Notes under the pieces: model-generated
What the model was told of the DNA's origin: nothing
Seen by the model: the letters and a program-made list of their open reading frames with translations, nothing else
Database searches by the model: none
From: Candidatus Pelagibacter sp.
GTDB lineage: Bacteria > Pseudomonadota > Alphaproteobacteria > Pelagibacterales > Pelagibacteraceae
Assembly (NCBI GenBank): GCA_028408025.1
Contig: JAOOKL010000029.1
Span: 1 to 7,228 of the forward strand
DNA: 7,228 nt
Direction of reading: 5' to 3'
In this document: positions 6,449 through 7,228 of the stretch, piece after piece
How the letters are laid out: the number at the start of each line of letters is the position of its first letter
Position numbering within the stretch: the first letter of the stretch is position 1
Program-made: the position numbers and the translations under genes

Positions 6449-7228
6449 TTAGTTTAAATAATATTTTTCAAAATTATTTTCATTATTTCCAAATAAAATA
6501 AATGAATTTCTCTTTTTTAATTTATAGGTAAATATATTTTTGGTTATTTTTTTTACTTCAATGTTTGGCCATAAACACTGAGAGTAAGACTCATAATTAG
6601 GATCAAAACATATATGAACTACTTCAATCCCTTTTTCTAGTGCTACAATTACTCCAGTAGTTGAGCCAATGAAAATTGATATTTTTTTTCCTATATCTTG
6701 ATCAAATTTACAATAATTTTTTTTGAATAAGTCTTCTATTTCTTTTTTAAGTTTATTTTGAATTTTAGGATCTAAACCAATCGGATGAGTTTTTACTTCA
6801 ACATTATTTAAAAATTTATCCGGAATGTCTTCGAGATATTTTTTTAAGTCACTTAATATCTTTGTTGAATCTATTATTTTCCAAGGTAAAAAAAGAATAT
6901 TCTCAAACTTTTCGTTAGAATTTTCTGTATACCTCAGGGAAGGCGCAATTTTAATTTTTGTTTCTGACCATTCTAAATTTTTGACCATAAAATCTTTTTG
7001 GCTTTCACCATTTAGAATTAAACAGTCTGGCGCTCCCTCTCTAAAAAATAAATGGAGAGGTACAGAATGGGGTGCAGAATGATCATAGCCAATTGTTAAA
7101 ATCTTATTATTATTTTTTTTAATAAATCTAAAAAAATTTTGTTGGTATGGTATTCCTTCGTAAGGAATCAAAACTCTCTCTAAAACGTTAAAATTAATTA
7201 CTTTACTTAATTCAATTTGAAATGATTT
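6449..7228 (-). CDS. GT-B-like surface-carbohydrate biosynthesis protein (5' end beyond window)
   Basis: The frame is open from the right edge to TAA 6451-6449, giving 259 visible residues. A TTG at 7171 could be read as a start, but the coding frame continues in good style upstream of it (KVINFNVLERV...), so the true start lies outside. Counting from the edge, visible motifs are ERVLIPYEGIPYQQNFF (17-33), IGYDHSAPHSVPLHLFF (46-62), a THPIG stretch (147-151), and near the C-terminus FIGSTTGVIVALEKGIEVV (186-204). The last is the pattern GT-B capsule/LPS glycosyltransferases use for the donor diphosphate. The YEGIP...GYDHS arrangement recalls poorly characterised surface-carbohydrate biosynthesis proteins of spirochaetes and marine bacteria. 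Inferred role: cytoplasmic glycosyl or related transfer in surface glycan assembly; donor unknown. It is the first visible gene of the operon, one base before the aminotransferase. Confidence 0.65.
   Translation of the reverse strand, partial: KSFQIELSKVINFNVLERVLIPYEGIPYQQNFFRFIKKNNNKILTIGYDHSAPHSVPLHLFFREGAPDCLILNGESQKDFMVKNLEWSETKIKIAPSLRYTENSNEKFENILFLPWKIIDSTKILSDLKKYLEDIPDKFLNNVEVKTHPIGLDPKIQNKLKKEIEDLFKKNYCKFDQDIGKKISIFIGSTTGVIVALEKGIEVVHICFDPNYESYSQCLWPNIEVKKITKNIFTYKLKKRNSFILFGNNENNFEKYYLN

Noticed and set aside
6825..7082. Plus-strand open frame of 85 codons
   Set aside because: Antisense to the GT-B-like gene, with no motif or ribosome binding site.
7169..7171. TTG as the start of the GT-B-like gene
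   Set aside because: The coding frame continues upstream to the window edge with family-like sequence, so the gene is truncated by the window.
1..7228. CRISPR arrays, insertion sequences, integrase or long direct repeats
   Set aside because: None seen on either strand; repeated T/A-rich words are homopolymer noise.

Overview
The window is a compact, very AT-rich stretch of bacterial DNA (G+C roughly a quarter, judged by eye). All seven genes and one tRNA lie on the minus strand. The coding style is Lys/Asn/Ile-rich proteins, TAA stops, almost no spacers, few Shine-Dalgarno sites and a tRNA with an encoded CCA. It fits a streamlined marine alphaproteobacterium of the SAR11/Pelagibacterales type, but this is inference from style. 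No phylogenetic marker protein is present, and another low-GC marine lineage is possible.

Layout in the direction of transcription (right to left): (1) a 5'-truncated GT-B-like surface-carbohydrate protein (6449 to the right edge); (2) a class I/II PLP aminotransferase resembling histidinol-phosphate aminotransferase (5386-6447); (3) CDP-glucose 4,6-dehydratase, rfbG (4320-5396); (4) glucose-1-phosphate cytidylyltransferase, rfbF (3644-4318); (5) an extended SDR nucleotide-sugar epimerase/reductase (2730-about 3638) with no ordinary start codon in front of its NAD-binding motif; (6) a GT2 glycosyltransferase (1955-2740); (7) tRNA-Val(GAC) (1890-1964), which overlaps the last codons of the GT2 gene; (8) a phytanoyl-CoA-dioxygenase-family Fe(II)/2-oxoglutarate enzyme (957-1823); (9) a 3'-truncated polytopic membrane protein, probably a GT-C glycosyltransferase (left edge to 935). 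No stretch over 300 bases lacks a gene.

The genes read as part of a surface-glycan (O-antigen or capsule-like) locus. RfbF would make CDP-glucose from glucose-1-phosphate and CTP, and RfbG would convert it to CDP-4-keto-6-deoxyglucose. The SDR is the obvious candidate for the next reduction or epimerisation. The GT2, GT-B-like and GT-C-like proteins would assemble or transfer sugars. The aminotransferase and the dioxygenase probably make or decorate an unusual residue; their substrates cannot be read from sequence. RfbH, the 3-dehydratase that leads to 3,6-dideoxyhexoses, is absent here, so the final sugar is unknown.

The most notable points are the missing ATG/GTG/TTG start of the SDR, with an alternative route through an A7 slippage tract at the end of rfbF; the GT2 stop codon lying inside the tRNA, so that 5' maturation of a shared transcript would remove it; and a shortened RfbF.
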